The notes beneath the pieces were generated by a model. The model worked only from the letters and a program-made list of their open reading frames with translations. It made no database searches and was not told where the DNA came from. A program made the position numbers and the translations under genes. Positions 1-8,367 of a DNA stretch of 64,000 nucleotides are shown in pieces. The DNA is from an uncultured Spirochaetaceae bacterium (lineage in GTDB: Bacteria; Spirochaetota; Spirochaetia; Sphaerochaetales; Sphaerochaetaceae), in NCBI GenBank assembly GCA_944392965.1, contig CALXYM010000003.1:124001-188000 (forward strand), in the 5' to 3' direction. Numbering within the stretch: position 1 is the stretch's first letter; every line of letters starts with the position of its first letter.

Positions 1-282
1 CCTTATGGCTATGGAATCGTAAGGGATTATTGCGGACACGGTGTAGGATTCTCAATCCATGAGGATCCTCCCGTATTCAATTACATCTCTCTGCGCAATC
101 CGAATTTCAAATTGAGAGAGGGGCTTGTAATAGCCATAGAGCCCATGATCAACATGGGATCATGGAAGATCAGGGATCTTGATGATGGATGGACTGTTAA
201 AACACTTGATGGCTCTATCGCCTGTCACTGGGAACATACGGTCGCCATTACAGAAAATGGTGTTGAGATAATGACTATCTAG
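1..282 (+). CDS. map: Methionine aminopeptidase, C-terminal part (5' end outside window)
   Basis: Only the last 93 codons are present, in frame from base 1 to the TAG at 280-282. The protein would remove the initiator methionine from new proteins in the cytoplasm. The visible part has the family's metal-site landmarks: CGHGVG with the conserved His, a HEDP stretch, a Glu inside VIAIEPM, and the final Glu inside HWEHTVAIT. These match type I methionine aminopeptidase (M24 family). The next gene starts 10 bases later and its ribosome-binding site AGGAGAG overlaps the stop codon, so the two are probably co-transcribed. A proline aminopeptidase is the main alternative, but HWEHTVA and the spacing favour map. 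Confidence 0.9.
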   Translation, partial: PYGYGIVRDYCGHGVGFSIHEDPPVFNYISLRNPNFKLREGLVIAIEPMINMGSWKIRDLDDGWTVKTLDGSIACHWEHTVAITENGVEIMTI

Positions 283-292
283 GAGAGAGACG

Positions 293-910
293 ATGAGCGA
301 AAAGGAGTTTATCACATGTGACATGATCCGGGACGCGGCACTGAAGCTTGTGCATAAGATGTACAAGGAAGACCATTTTGTTCCTGATATCATCTACGAT
401 TCCCTCAGAGGTGGAGCATACATGGCAAATGTCATGAGTGAATACTATAAGCTCATCGCCATGAAGGAGAACAAGACTCCCGTATTCTATGCTGCCGTGG
501 TTGCAAGAAGTTATGGAGATGTTAGAGAGCATTCCAACCATGTCGATATTGATGGCTGGACAGTAAGTCCGAAGGTCCTTAAAAAGGGGATGAAGGTTCT
601 TATCGTCGATGACATCTTTGACACTGGTATGACGGTAAATGCCCTCGTGAACACGGTTATGGAGGCCGGTATCCCCAGAGAGGATATAAAGGTTGCTGTC
701 TATGATTATAAGGTGAAGCTCTATGTCGATGAGCATATGCCTGTACAACCGGATTACTGGTGTCGTAAACATGTCCTTCAAAAAGAATCGGATTCAAGAT
801 GGATTCATTATACCTGTCATGAATTCATAGGCCTTACCCATGATGAGATAGATGAGGTATTCCATGATGAGGAGGTTAGGGCCATTCTTCATGACGTCTT
901 AGAAAATTGA
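293..910 (+). CDS. Phosphoribosyltransferase (type I PRTase fold)
   Basis: A 205-residue cytoplasmic protein with the PRPP-binding signature VLIVDDIFDTGMT at about residues 102-114: hydrophobic strand, two acidic residues, then the phosphate loop. It also has YDSLRGGAYMANVMSE at about 35-50, typical of the pyrophosphate loop in hypoxanthine/xanthine-guanine type enzymes. It should transfer phosphoribose from PRPP to a purine base, but the base-specificity hood cannot be read from sequence. The ATG is preceded by AGGAGAGAGACG. An intrinsic terminator follows. Length is slightly above the usual 160-190 residues, with a C-terminal extension. Confidence 0.8.
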   Translation: MSEKEFITCDMIRDAALKLVHKMYKEDHFVPDIIYDSLRGGAYMANVMSEYYKLIAMKENKTPVFYAAVVARSYGDVREHSNHVDIDGWTVSPKVLKKGMKVLIVDDIFDTGMTVNALVNTVMEAGIPREDIKVAVYDYKVKLYVDEHMPVQPDYWCRKHVLQKESDSRWIHYTCHEFIGLTHDEIDEVFHDEEVRAILHDVLEN

Positions 911-921
911 AGAGAGTAGAG

Positions 922-948
922 ATATCCACCGAGAAGGTGGATATTTTT
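922..948 (+). terminator. Intrinsic terminator after the phosphoribosyltransferase gene
   Basis: A 9-bp perfect stem ATATCCACC/GGTGGATAT (922-930 with 936-944) with loop GAGAA, then TTTT. It sits 11 bases past the stop and overlaps the end of the convergent ATPase gene. Confidence 0.8.
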
Positions 949-2326
949 ACCGATAATAAAAATCTTCACCGGAAAAAAGTAGGTAATCTCCATTTTTTGC
1001 TGAGAAATCAAATCCATTAGGATTAGCAAATCCTATTTTCTTTACTTCTAGTTCTTCTATGGAATGTATCTTTTTCTCTTCTTCAATTGCCATGGATAGA
1101 GACATTTTCTCTTTTAAGAACTTACATTCAATTACAGTATAACCATCCTGAAGTTTTATCACGACATCAAATTCTCCATTCTTTTTCTGCTTAGGAAGAT
1201 CATACCAATAAGTTCCTGTCTCAATGAAACTCTTTTCCCTTCTCTCTTTTATCATTCTTGTTATATATTCTTTGACAATGCGTTCAAAACGTCGGGAAAC
1301 ATATGCGTTTAATTGAGGTGCTACTAGATTATCGAAAGTGGCATCTGCTCCGTAATGAAAGATATAATTTCTGTTTGCGATAACGAAAGTATAAAAGAAT
1401 CTAAGAAGGTTATCAGAGATTTCATAAAAAGTCTTTTTTGCGTCATCTTTTCTATTTATAGGATTATTCTTTTCAATCAGATCCATTTCAATAAGTCTTG
1501 AAAGTTCTTTTGATACGACACTTGTAGATGTATTTATTGCACTTGCTATTTCATTATTCCTCGATTTTCCGTTTTTTAGATAAGATAGAATCGCACTTGA
1601 GTATTCCAATTTACTTATTTCTGTAAGAAGAATTTCATTTATCGTAGAATATACGGCATCCCAGCGATCTAGGAAAGCCCGTTTTATATTCCACTCCAGT
1701 CCTTTTTCTGGTCTTAGTCTTTCAAGAACAAAAGGAAAACCTCCAAAAACAGAGTAATATGCAACTTTTTCATACGGTGACAGATTTTCGTAAAATGCTG
1801 AAGAATCAAGATAATCAAAAGTTTTGAGGTGGAGTTCCAGATCGAATCGTCCGTATAGAGGTTCGTCATATTCACTCATTTTTTTCATTGTGGAAAGATA
1901 GGAACCACAGAATATGAATGTTAGATTGTCTGGGAGACTATCTATGGAACGTTGAAAATATGAATCAAGATTACCACCTTGGAATCTTTTCTTTAATAGG
2001 GGATATTCATCAAGAACAATTACGATCTTTCTGCCTGTTGAAGCGATGAAAGATAAGATGGCTGTGATATCATTAACTGAATTTAGATAAGGCATATTAA
2101 GTGTCATGGCAGCCACTGCAGCAAATTGCCTAAGATTTGAATCGAAAGTATCATCGACGGCAAGATAACTTATTACCGTACCCTCATAATTGGATAAAGC
2201 TTCTTTTATCAATGTACTTTTGCCAACACGCCTTAAACCATAAATGAGTATGGCTTTACTATATGCTTTCTTTAAATCCAATACTTCTTTGATTCTTATA
2301 ATTTCTTCTTCTCTGTTTAAAAACAT
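947..2326 (-). CDS. Archaeal-type AAA ATPase with C-terminal nuclease-like (DUF234) domain
   Basis: 459 residues. The N-terminal ATPase has Walker A GLRRVGKST at about 30-38 and Walker B VIVLDE at about 102-107. A winged-helix-like stretch (about 250-285) follows. The C-terminus carries FDVVIK and TVIECK (about 385-405), the D...ExK arrangement of a PD-(D/E)XK nuclease fold, as in the ATPase_2/DUF234 family. The biological role of this family is poorly known; many members are scattered and poorly conserved between strains. The ATG at 2326 is preferred over the one at 2341 because GAGG lies 4 bases before it, while the upstream ATG has none. The gene is visibly more AT-rich than its housekeeping neighbours, consistent with acquisition. 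An AT-rich palindrome lies just upstream. Confidence 0.8.
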   Translation of the reverse strand: MFLNREEEIIRIKEVLDLKKAYSKAILIYGLRRVGKSTLIKEALSNYEGTVISYLAVDDTFDSNLRQFAAVAAMTLNMPYLNSVNDITAILSFIASTGRKIVIVLDEYPLLKKRFQGGNLDSYFQRSIDSLPDNLTFIFCGSYLSTMKKMSEYDEPLYGRFDLELHLKTFDYLDSSAFYENLSPYEKVAYYSVFGGFPFVLERLRPEKGLEWNIKRAFLDRWDAVYSTINEILLTEISKLEYSSAILSYLKNGKSRNNEIASAINTSTSVVSKELSRLIEMDLIEKNNPINRKDDAKKTFYEISDNLLRFFYTFVIANRNYIFHYGADATFDNLVAPQLNAYVSRRFERIVKEYITRMIKERREKSFIETGTYWYDLPKQKKNGEFDVVIKLQDGYTVIECKFLKEKMSLSMAIEEEKKIHSIEELEVKKIGFANPNGFDFSAKNGDYLLFSGEDFYYR

Positions 2327-2353
2327 TTTTCCTCGTAACATTCTTAAAATAAA

Positions 2354-2394
2354 TTATGTTAAAAAAAATTTCAACAAAAAATTTTTCAACATAA
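2354..2394. repeat. AT-rich inverted repeat upstream of the ATPase gene
   Basis: TTATGTT at 2354-2360 is mirrored by AACATAA at 2388-2394. Between them, read on the minus strand, are two near-direct copies of GTTGAAAATTTTTT. It sits about 30 bp before the ATPase start and could be an operator or a protein-binding site. No function is established. Confidence 0.5.
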
Positions 2395-2467
2395 ATCTCT
2401 TCTGCTGGATAAATGTTTTTATCTTACTATTATTCTCTTACTCACAAATATTAATTAATATGATGAC

Positions 2468-2881
2468 ATGAATCTTATAACTCTCATAAGAAAACATGAT
2501 TTCCTGTTATACTGTGTCTTCGGGGCTATGGCGACATGTGTCAACATGCTTAGTTATGAGCTGTTATACAGGATTCTTGGAATTGAAAATGTGATTTCTG
2601 TCGCTCTCTCCTGGTTCTTTGCTGTTACTTTCGCTTTTTTTACGAATAAGTACATAGTTTTTAAAGGAGAAAATGGGGAGGTTATGCGTCATGGATTTTT
2701 TCATGAACTAGGCTATTTCTATAGTTGCAGGGCCGCAAGTGGTTTTCTGGATGTGGCTATAATGTTCATCGCCGTAGATGTACTTTCTTATAACCACACC
2801 CTTTGGAAGTTCATTTCAAATCTTGTTGTTGGAATATGTAATTATCTTGCTGGCAAGTTCTTCATTTTCTCAAAGAAATAA
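2468..2881 (+). CDS. GtrA-like small membrane protein
   Basis: 137 residues with four hydrophobic segments (about 12-32, 40-60, 80-105, 112-133) and the GtrA-family pattern: LLYCVFGAMATCVNM near the start, the conserved FFTNKYIVFK after the second segment, and FLDVAIMF in the third. Family members are thought to help move undecaprenyl-linked sugars across the inner membrane or to assist surface polysaccharide synthesis. The start is the first ATG after an in-frame TAA at 2456-2458 and no Shine-Dalgarno sequence is visible. The gene stands alone on the plus strand between two minus-strand genes, and its stop abuts the end of the next. Confidence 0.8.
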   Translation: MNLITLIRKHDFLLYCVFGAMATCVNMLSYELLYRILGIENVISVALSWFFAVTFAFFTNKYIVFKGENGEVMRHGFFHELGYFYSCRAASGFLDVAIMFIAVDVLSYNHTLWKFISNLVVGICNYLAGKFFIFSKK

Positions 2882-3457
2882 TTAGAAAAGCGGTACATAG
2901 ATTATTGTTCCGCATTCGGGACATGTGACGTATACACCATCTTTGTTGTTTTTACTTCCTGATATTATATCAATTCCCCTGCTTGTTATACTGAGTATGG
3001 AAGATGGCTCAAACTCGACAAAATCGAAATCACCCCGTCTCAGCATGGCCCTGTCCTCCGATCTCAAACCTCCTGATATGTAAAGATCCTCTGCATCGAT
3101 TTCTTCAAGGAAAGGAAAATCAATAGGGCTGTTTATTATCAGGACATCAGGATTTTCCGTACTAAAATCAATGGAAGTTTCCGCATCAAGCATTTCATCC
3201 AGCGTCGCATTGAATAAAACCACTAAGGTCTTATCATAAGGATAGGTTATTACAGTTATATTATCTGTATAGCGTTCAACCATGATCTCTCTGTTAAAAG
3301 CTGATTTCATGAATACGGTATCATCAACGATGAATTCATCAGAATCATTCAGAAGAACATAGGAGGTATCTTCTGGAGAGGGGACAACCAGATCAAAGGC
3401 AAAAACACTAAAACATATGGAAATAGAAAGAAGTAAACTTAATAATATTTTTCTCAT
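2882..3457 (-). CDS. Exported protein of unknown function with C-terminal CxxC
   Basis: 191 residues. Residues 1-20 form a clear signal peptide (MRKILLSL start, cleavage likely after CFSVFA), so the protein is probably periplasmic or outer-surface. The rest is acidic and mixed alpha/beta, with no motif recognised. The last residues contain CPECG, half of a zinc ribbon, which could bind metal only as a dimer or with a partner. A good AGGAGG precedes the ATG. It is separated from the next upstream gene by a terminator, so it probably has its own promoter. Confidence 0.6.
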   Translation of the reverse strand: MRKILLSLLLSISICFSVFAFDLVVPSPEDTSYVLLNDSDEFIVDDTVFMKSAFNREIMVERYTDNITVITYPYDKTLVVLFNATLDEMLDAETSIDFSTENPDVLIINSPIDFPFLEEIDAEDLYISGGLRSEDRAMLRRGDFDFVEFEPSSILSITSRGIDIISGSKNNKDGVYVTCPECGTIIYVPLF

Positions 3458-3503
3458 TATATCCTCCTAAATTTAGGGTAATAATCAAATATGACTCTGT
3501 CAA

Positions 3504-3537
3504 ACAAAAACAATGGCCTCAGTCTAAAACCGAGGCC
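3504..3537 (-). terminator. Intrinsic terminator after the lipoprotein gene
   Basis: On the minus strand GGCCTCGGT and its partner ACTGAGGCC (3515-3537, one mismatch) form a stem followed by ATTGTTTTTG. It ends the two-gene unit 4702-5319/3557-4687. Confidence 0.75.
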
Positions 3538-3556
3538 AAGGACAAGGAGTATAAAA

Positions 3557-4687
3557 TTAGAAACTTGTTCTAATTACTTCTGATTCTTCTGTGACGACAT
3601 AGTAATAGCCATCATGATGTTTAATTCCAACGATTGTCTCATCGTTGATATCACTGGTATCTTTTGTATTTGTCGTACCATCATTGTTTATTGTGATAAC
3701 CTCAGGACCATATTTGAATCCTATGAAAAGCTCTTCATTGATAACCGTACTATATGCAACTCTTCTGTTATCGAGCGGGAAGGATCCAAAATCACCGTGG
3801 TTATTCCAACTGCTATCAGGGGAAGAAGAATCTTTCGTAAAAATATTACCGCTGTTATCGACTAGTACCTGAGTATTTCCCGTACTTCCAAAATATGCGA
3901 TTATCTCACTATCAGGACATGTCGCTACTCTGCGATTAGAAGAGTTCCAATTTATGATCTCACTTTCATAGTTACCACTTCTAATATCATATACATCACG
4001 ATAAGATTCATTCTCATCAAGATATGCAATGTACCCATCTCCTACAATATATGGAGCGATTTCATCAGAAGAGTCAGCAATTGCTCTACTTGCAGTTCCT
4101 ACCGAGATTTCAAACTTGTTATCAGGTGTAATAGAGGTCGATATATTATCATCTTCGAAACGATAGAATGTAATTTCCCTATCACTTGGTGTTTCATTAG
4201 GTGTTTGCCGTACCTGTACTGTGTATGTAATCGAGGTTCCAGAAGCACTCTGATCCGTATATAGGTATGCATTTGAAATGAATAGATTATTTTCACTTCC
4301 TATGGAGAAGGTTGCATCATAGATCTCTTCATTGGGAATTAATCCGTTGCCAGAAAGTTTTGCAGCTTTTAATGTTGCAGTTTCACCTCTATTCTGCTGA
4401 TAATAAATAATATAATCCCCAACAACCATCAAAGGTCTTGCGATAGGTTCAACAATAATAGAGTACCCCATAGTTGTTATGTCATAGAGCATGATACCCA
4501 AATTGGTTCCTAATACAAGGTTCATGTGTCCCTCTGAATCTGTATAATCCCCAACATAATTGTAAATTCTGTAGTCACTGCTTGGATTTGCATGCATCTT
4601 ATCAAATATGATGGATGTGCTTGAATCCGGGTTGCAAGAGATAAAGAGGGTAGAGACAGCTATGAGTATAATAAGTAATTTCTTCAT
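3557..4687 (-). CDS. Lipoprotein, probably repeat-built extracytoplasmic domain
   Basis: 376 residues. The N-terminus has the lipobox LFISC, with the lipidated Cys at about 18, so the mature protein is membrane-anchored. The remaining sequence is beta-rich with repeated short strands such as LVLGTNLGIMLYD, MVVGDYIIYY and YIVGDGYIAYLD. This suggests a beta-propeller-like fold, but that is an inference and no family is recognised. AAGGAGG precedes the ATG. The gene lies 14 bases after the outer-membrane protein gene and the pair is probably one transcript, so the two may work together at the cell surface. Confidence 0.6.
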   Translation of the reverse strand: MKKLLIILIAVSTLFISCNPDSSTSIIFDKMHANPSSDYRIYNYVGDYTDSEGHMNLVLGTNLGIMLYDITTMGYSIIVEPIARPLMVVGDYIIYYQQNRGETATLKAAKLSGNGLIPNEEIYDATFSIGSENNLFISNAYLYTDQSASGTSITYTVQVRQTPNETPSDREITFYRFEDDNISTSITPDNKFEISVGTASRAIADSSDEIAPYIVGDGYIAYLDENESYRDVYDIRSGNYESEIINWNSSNRRVATCPDSEIIAYFGSTGNTQVLVDNSGNIFTKDSSSPDSSWNNHGDFGSFPLDNRRVAYSTVINEELFIGFKYGPEVITINNDGTTNTKDTSDINDETIVGIKHHDGYYYVVTEESEVIRTSF

Positions 4688-4701
4688 TTTCTCTTTCCTC
4701 C

Positions 4702-5319
4702 TTAGTGCCTGTATGCAACGCTTACAGTTATTGGTATATAAGCATCTATTCCGCTATATACGTTTCTATTGTCAGTTAAATATATCTCGGGAATGAAGTT
4801 CACTCCTGCCATGACACCTAAGCCCCACTCATCATTGAAATAGAACATACCACCAACTTCCAGTTTAGCAGAGAACGTAAGTTTCGAGCTGTCTTTGAAA
4901 CTTATATAATTCAGGCCTACTCCAAGAGAGATCGGTAAATCGAATCTCCCTGTCTGGACAGGGTAGTAAGATGCTTTGAAAAGGATAGGAACAGATGCAT
5001 AGATATCCGTACCTGCGACATAGTTGAACTGGTATCCAAGCTCTCCACCTATTGCCCACCATGGATTTAAGAATACCTGATAAGCAATAGAACCAATACC
5101 TCCAACATATTCATTCATGTTTTCTATTTTTTCTGTTTCCTCGTTATCTAAACCTGGCCAGAAAACCGTATAATTATCTTTTCCGTTATAGGCAAAGAAG
5201 GGAACAGTAGGCCCGGCATTTATGGTAAACATCTGACTTCCCGCATCATAGTAAGGAGCTGCGAAGAGTCCTGTTACCAGCGATATGGCGAGAAGCATAA
5301 TCAAGATCAATTTCTTCAT
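4702..5319 (-). CDS. Small outer-membrane beta-barrel protein
   Basis: 205 residues. A signal peptide covers about 1-20 (MKKLILIMLLAISLVTGLFA). Alternating hydrophobic/polar strands and Gly/aromatic pairs follow (GGIGSIAYQVF, GELGYQFNYV, LPISLGVGLNYISF, GGMFYFNDEWGLGVMAGVNF), the look of an eight-strand OmpA/OmpW-like barrel. A longer reading frame exists, but the ATG at 5319 has GAAGGAG five bases before it and begins the signal peptide, so it is chosen. Likely porin or structural role; substrate unknown. Co-transcribed with the following lipoprotein gene. Confidence 0.7.
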   Translation of the reverse strand: MKKLILIMLLAISLVTGLFAAPYYDAGSQMFTINAGPTVPFFAYNGKDNYTVFWPGLDNEETEKIENMNEYVGGIGSIAYQVFLNPWWAIGGELGYQFNYVAGTDIYASVPILFKASYYPVQTGRFDLPISLGVGLNYISFKDSSKLTFSAKLEVGGMFYFNDEWGLGVMAGVNFIPEIYLTDNRNVYSGIDAYIPITVSVAYRH

Positions 5320-5335
5320 TTTAACTCCTTCTCGA

Positions 5336-5364
5336 AGTCTACTAGAAATTCGCGATATAGGCAA
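5336..5364 (-). promoter_or_regulatory. Promoter for the beta-barrel/lipoprotein unit
   Basis: On the minus strand TTGCCT (5359-5364), a 17-bp spacer and TAGACT (5336-5341) lie about 17 bases before the beta-barrel ATG. Confidence 0.4.
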
Positions 5365-5369
5365 ATGCA

Positions 5370-5398
5370 TTGAGAAAAACGGATAAATCAGGTAAAAA
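5370..5398 (+). promoter_or_regulatory. Candidate promoter of folD (possibly leaderless)
   Basis: TTGAGA (5370-5375), a 17-bp spacer and TAAAAA (5393-5398), with only 8 bases to the folD ATG and no Shine-Dalgarno sequence before it. A start point in the normal window would fall on or just before the ATG. Confidence 0.35.
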
Positions 5399-5406
5399 CT
5401 ATTTTT

Positions 5407-6279
5407 ATGAAGAGATTAGGATGTAAAATAATCCAGGGAAAACTTGAAAAAGAACTGAAGGAAAAAACTGAATCTTTTATAATGAAAGGAAATAGAGCTC
5501 CTTCTCTTGCCGTCATCCTTGTCGGCTCTGATCCTGCGAGTGAGACATATGTGAGAAACAAGCATGAAGCATGCTCCCGTCTAGGCTTTCTGCATTTTGA
5601 TTATAGATTTGATGAAGATGTCAAAGAGGATGATCTCTTGGCTCTTATTGATGAGCTGAATGGTAGAGCTGATGTGGATGGTATCCTCGTCCAGCTTCCT
5701 CTTCCTAAACATATTGATGAGAAGAAGATTACGAACTCAATATCGGTTGAGAAAGATGTTGATGGTTTTTCCCCATTCAATGTTGGACGGTTATGTCTCG
5801 GTGAGGAATGTTTCATTCCATGTACTCCTAAAGGAGTAGTGGAAATATTGAAATACTATGATATCCCGACAGCTGGAAAGAAGGTCGTCGTCATAGGAAG
5901 AAGTAACATAGTTGGAAAACCTATGGCAATGCTCCTCATGCAAAAGGGTTTTGACGCTACCGTCACCGTATGCAATACTAGAACTCCATCTTTAAAAGAT
6001 TATACTCTTGATGCTGATATCATAATAGTAGCTACCGGCAGACCGGGGACACTGGGTAGTTCGATGTGTAGAAATGACGCTGTTATCATAGATGTTGGAG
6101 TTAACCGGATAGAGGATAAGAGCAGGGAAAGGGGCTATCGCCTGGTAGGGGATGTGGATTACCATTCTTTTGAGGACACTGAGTGTCAGGTTACACCTGT
6201 CCCTGGTGGGGTAGGGCTTATGACTGTCATGATGTTGATGGAAAATACGTTTGAGTCTGCAAATAGGAGAAAGAAGTGA
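5407..6279 (+). CDS. folD: Bifunctional methylenetetrahydrofolate dehydrogenase/cyclohydrolase
   Basis: 290 residues, the normal FolD length. It interconverts 5,10-methylene-, methenyl- and 10-formyl-tetrahydrofolate in one-carbon metabolism. The active-site motif YVRNK (Tyr48, Lys52) is present, as are QLPLPKHI (about 98-105), DVDGFSPFNVG, the dinucleotide-binding GRSNIVGKPMA and PGGVGLMT (usually PGGVGPMT). There is no Shine-Dalgarno sequence before the ATG. The stop TGA overlaps the GTG start of miaB, so the two are translationally coupled. Confidence 0.95.
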   Translation: MKRLGCKIIQGKLEKELKEKTESFIMKGNRAPSLAVILVGSDPASETYVRNKHEACSRLGFLHFDYRFDEDVKEDDLLALIDELNGRADVDGILVQLPLPKHIDEKKITNSISVEKDVDGFSPFNVGRLCLGEECFIPCTPKGVVEILKYYDIPTAGKKVVVIGRSNIVGKPMAMLLMQKGFDATVTVCNTRTPSLKDYTLDADIIIVATGRPGTLGSSMCRNDAVIIDVGVNRIEDKSRERGYRLVGDVDYHSFEDTECQVTPVPGGVGLMTVMMLMENTFESANRRKK

Positions 6280-7574
6280 AATATCTTATAGAAACATATG
6301 GCTGTCAGCTTAATGTTGCAGAAAGCAGTGCCATTGAGCTTTTATTGAAAGGACAGGGGCTTGAAAAGACAGAAGACGCGGATGCTGCTGATGTTGTCAT
6401 CCTTAACACCTGTTCGGTCCGCAAGACGGCTGAGAACCGTATCTGGGGAAGGCTTGGATACTTTAATTCTGTAAAGAAAAAGAAACATGGGAAAGTCGAT
6501 ATAATTGTTACAGGATGCATGGCCGAACGACTTAAGGAGGATCTGAAAAAAGATGCTCCATTTGTCGATGCCGTAATTGGAACAAATGAGAAGGATGAGA
6601 TCCCTGCTTTCATCCTTTCCAAGGAGGTTACAAAAAAGGATCATTACAGCTTCCTTTCATCTTATTATGAGGAAGGCGCATTCTCCTCCTATGTTCCAAT
6701 AATGAACGGGTGTAATAACTTCTGCTCTTATTGTATTGTTCCCTATGTCAGAGGCAGGGAGGTAAGTCGTAGTGTTGAATCGATAATAAAGGAGATCAAG
6801 TTCCTTGAAGAGAGGGGAGTGAAGGAAATCACACTCCTTGGACAGAATGTCAACAGCTACAAGGCTGAGTATGAGGGAAAGAGTGTGGATTTCCCGACCC
6901 TTCTTGAAATCATCTATCCTTATCTTGATTCAATTGAGTTCGTCCGTTTCGAATCTCCTCACCCAAAGGATTTCTCAGATCACCTTATAAAGGTCATAAG
7001 TGAGAAGGAGAGGATATGTTCTCATATCCATCTTCCTATGCAGTCAGGCTCGACAAGGATACTCCGGCTCATGAACAGGAAGAACACCAGGGAGGATTTT
7101 CTTGCACTGCTTGATAAGATGAGATCTCAGATAAGGGATCTTACATTCTCAACCGATGTAATGGTCGGCTTTCCCACTGAGACGGAGGCAGAGTACGAGG
7201 AGACGCTCTCAATGATGGAGGAGATGGGATGCACGGAGGCGTTCATGTATTATTATAACCCTCGTGAGGGTACTCCTAGTGCGAAGATGGACGGACAGAT
7301 TGATGAGAAGGAGAAGATAAGAAGGCTTGAGAATCTTATCAACCTGCAACTTGAACGTGCGAGAAAGATTAAGGAGTCTAGACTTCCCTTCAAGACCAGG
7401 GTTCTTGTTAAAGGTGATACCCGTGATGATAAATCCCGGCTTCTAGGATATAATGAGCATAATGACATGGTATCATTCAGCCCCAGAAAAGAGCATGAAA
7501 AGGGGGATATGGTGAATGTATATGTGACAGAGCTCAATGGAAATACATACAGGGGAGAAGAAATAGATGTATGA
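6276..7574 (+). CDS. miaB: tRNA-2-methylthio-N6-isopentenyladenosine synthase
   Basis: 432 residues. A radical-SAM enzyme that adds the methylthio group to isopentenyl-A37 of tRNAs. The UPF0004 domain has its three cluster cysteines (C10 in YGCQLN, C46 in NTCSVR, C81 in GCMAE). The radical-SAM cluster cysteines are C146, C150 and C153 in CNNFCSYC, followed by VRGRE. The C-terminal 60 residues form a TRAM domain. C10, the QLN sequence and the length match MiaB better than RimO or MtaB. The GTG start overlaps the folD stop by four bases and the end overlaps the next gene by eight. A separate miaA is not in this window. Confidence 0.93.
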   Translation: MKYLIETYGCQLNVAESSAIELLLKGQGLEKTEDADAADVVILNTCSVRKTAENRIWGRLGYFNSVKKKKHGKVDIIVTGCMAERLKEDLKKDAPFVDAVIGTNEKDEIPAFILSKEVTKKDHYSFLSSYYEEGAFSSYVPIMNGCNNFCSYCIVPYVRGREVSRSVESIIKEIKFLEERGVKEITLLGQNVNSYKAEYEGKSVDFPTLLEIIYPYLDSIEFVRFESPHPKDFSDHLIKVISEKERICSHIHLPMQSGSTRILRLMNRKNTREDFLALLDKMRSQIRDLTFSTDVMVGFPTETEAEYEETLSMMEEMGCTEAFMYYYNPREGTPSAKMDGQIDEKEKIRRLENLINLQLERARKIKESRLPFKTRVLVKGDTRDDKSRLLGYNEHNDMVSFSPRKEHEKGDMVNVYVTELNGNTYRGEEIDV

Positions 7575-8328
7575 TGAGTTTTTTGCACTATGGGAAAAGT
7601 CTAAGCGTCAGGTTGTCCTGACCGGAGCAGGTGTCTCGACACTGTCAGGAATCCCTGATTTCAGAAGTTCGGATGGCCTGTATAGCAAGGACTTCGGACA
7701 TATGAGGGTCGAAGACATTCTGGAGATTGATTTCTTTAAGGCCCATCCCGATGTATTCTTCTCATGGGCGAAAGACAACTGGTACAATCTTGAATATTTC
7801 GAACCAAATATCATACATAAAACCCTCAAAAGAGCAGAGGACATGGGATATGTCACAGAAGGCATATTTACTCAGAACATAGATTTCATGCACGAGAGGG
7901 CAGGAAGCAGGAAGGTCTATCCTCTTCATGGTTCGCTTAAGAGGGGATACTGCATGAACTGTCACAGTTATCATGAATATGATGAGATATCTCATCTTGT
8001 GCATGAGAACACGGTTCCCATCTGCTCGACCTGTGGAGGGGTCATAAAACCTGATATCGTATTCTACGGAGAGCCTCTTGAAAGCAGTATATTAAGCAGA
8101 GCGGAAAGTGCCTTTTATAATGCAGATCTTGTTCTCGTGTTAGGTACGTCATTAATCGTCAATCCAGCAGCTGCACTTCCTTACATATCTGCACGGAAGG
8201 GTAGGGACATTGTTATCGTCAATCGTGATGACACATACCTCGATAGCTACGCAAAGCTAAGATACAGGGATTTAAAGAGTTTCTTTGAGTCTTTTTCATC
8301 CTTTCTTGATGAAAAGGAAAAAACTTGA
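7567..8328 (+). CDS. Sir2-family NAD-dependent protein deacylase
   Basis: 253 residues. It removes acyl groups from lysines using NAD. The NAD site GAGVSTLSGIPDFRS spans residues 20-34. TQNIDFMH (about 102-109) replaces the common TQNIDGLH. The catalytic His121 is in YPLHGSL. The four zinc cysteines are C129/C132 and C153/C156, and VFYGE and GTSLIVNPAAALP are present. It starts eight bases inside miaB, so translation is coupled. Downstream comes the tmRNA promoter, only a few bases past the stop region. The substrate, and whether it deacetylates or desuccinylates, cannot be told from sequence. Confidence 0.92.
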   Translation: MYDEFFALWEKSKRQVVLTGAGVSTLSGIPDFRSSDGLYSKDFGHMRVEDILEIDFFKAHPDVFFSWAKDNWYNLEYFEPNIIHKTLKRAEDMGYVTEGIFTQNIDFMHERAGSRKVYPLHGSLKRGYCMNCHSYHEYDEISHLVHENTVPICSTCGGVIKPDIVFYGEPLESSILSRAESAFYNADLVLVLGTSLIVNPAAALPYISARKGRDIVIVNRDDTYLDSYAKLRYRDLKSFFESFSSFLDEKEKT

Positions 8329-8353
8329 CGCTCTAAGGCTTTAAGATTATATT
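8325..8353 (+). promoter_or_regulatory. Promoter of the tmRNA gene
   Basis: TTGACG (8325-8330), exactly 17 bp, then TATATT (8348-8353). The start would be about 8360, eight bases before the mature tmRNA 5' end. The -35 box overlaps the stop of the sir2 gene. Confidence 0.75.
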
Positions 8354-8367
8354 GATAGTACCAAAAC

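Noticed and set aside
2244-2471. 75-codon plus-strand frame overlapping the ATPase start
   Set aside because: Overlaps the ATPase 5' end and the palindrome; lacks a ribosome site and ends inside the GtrA-like gene.
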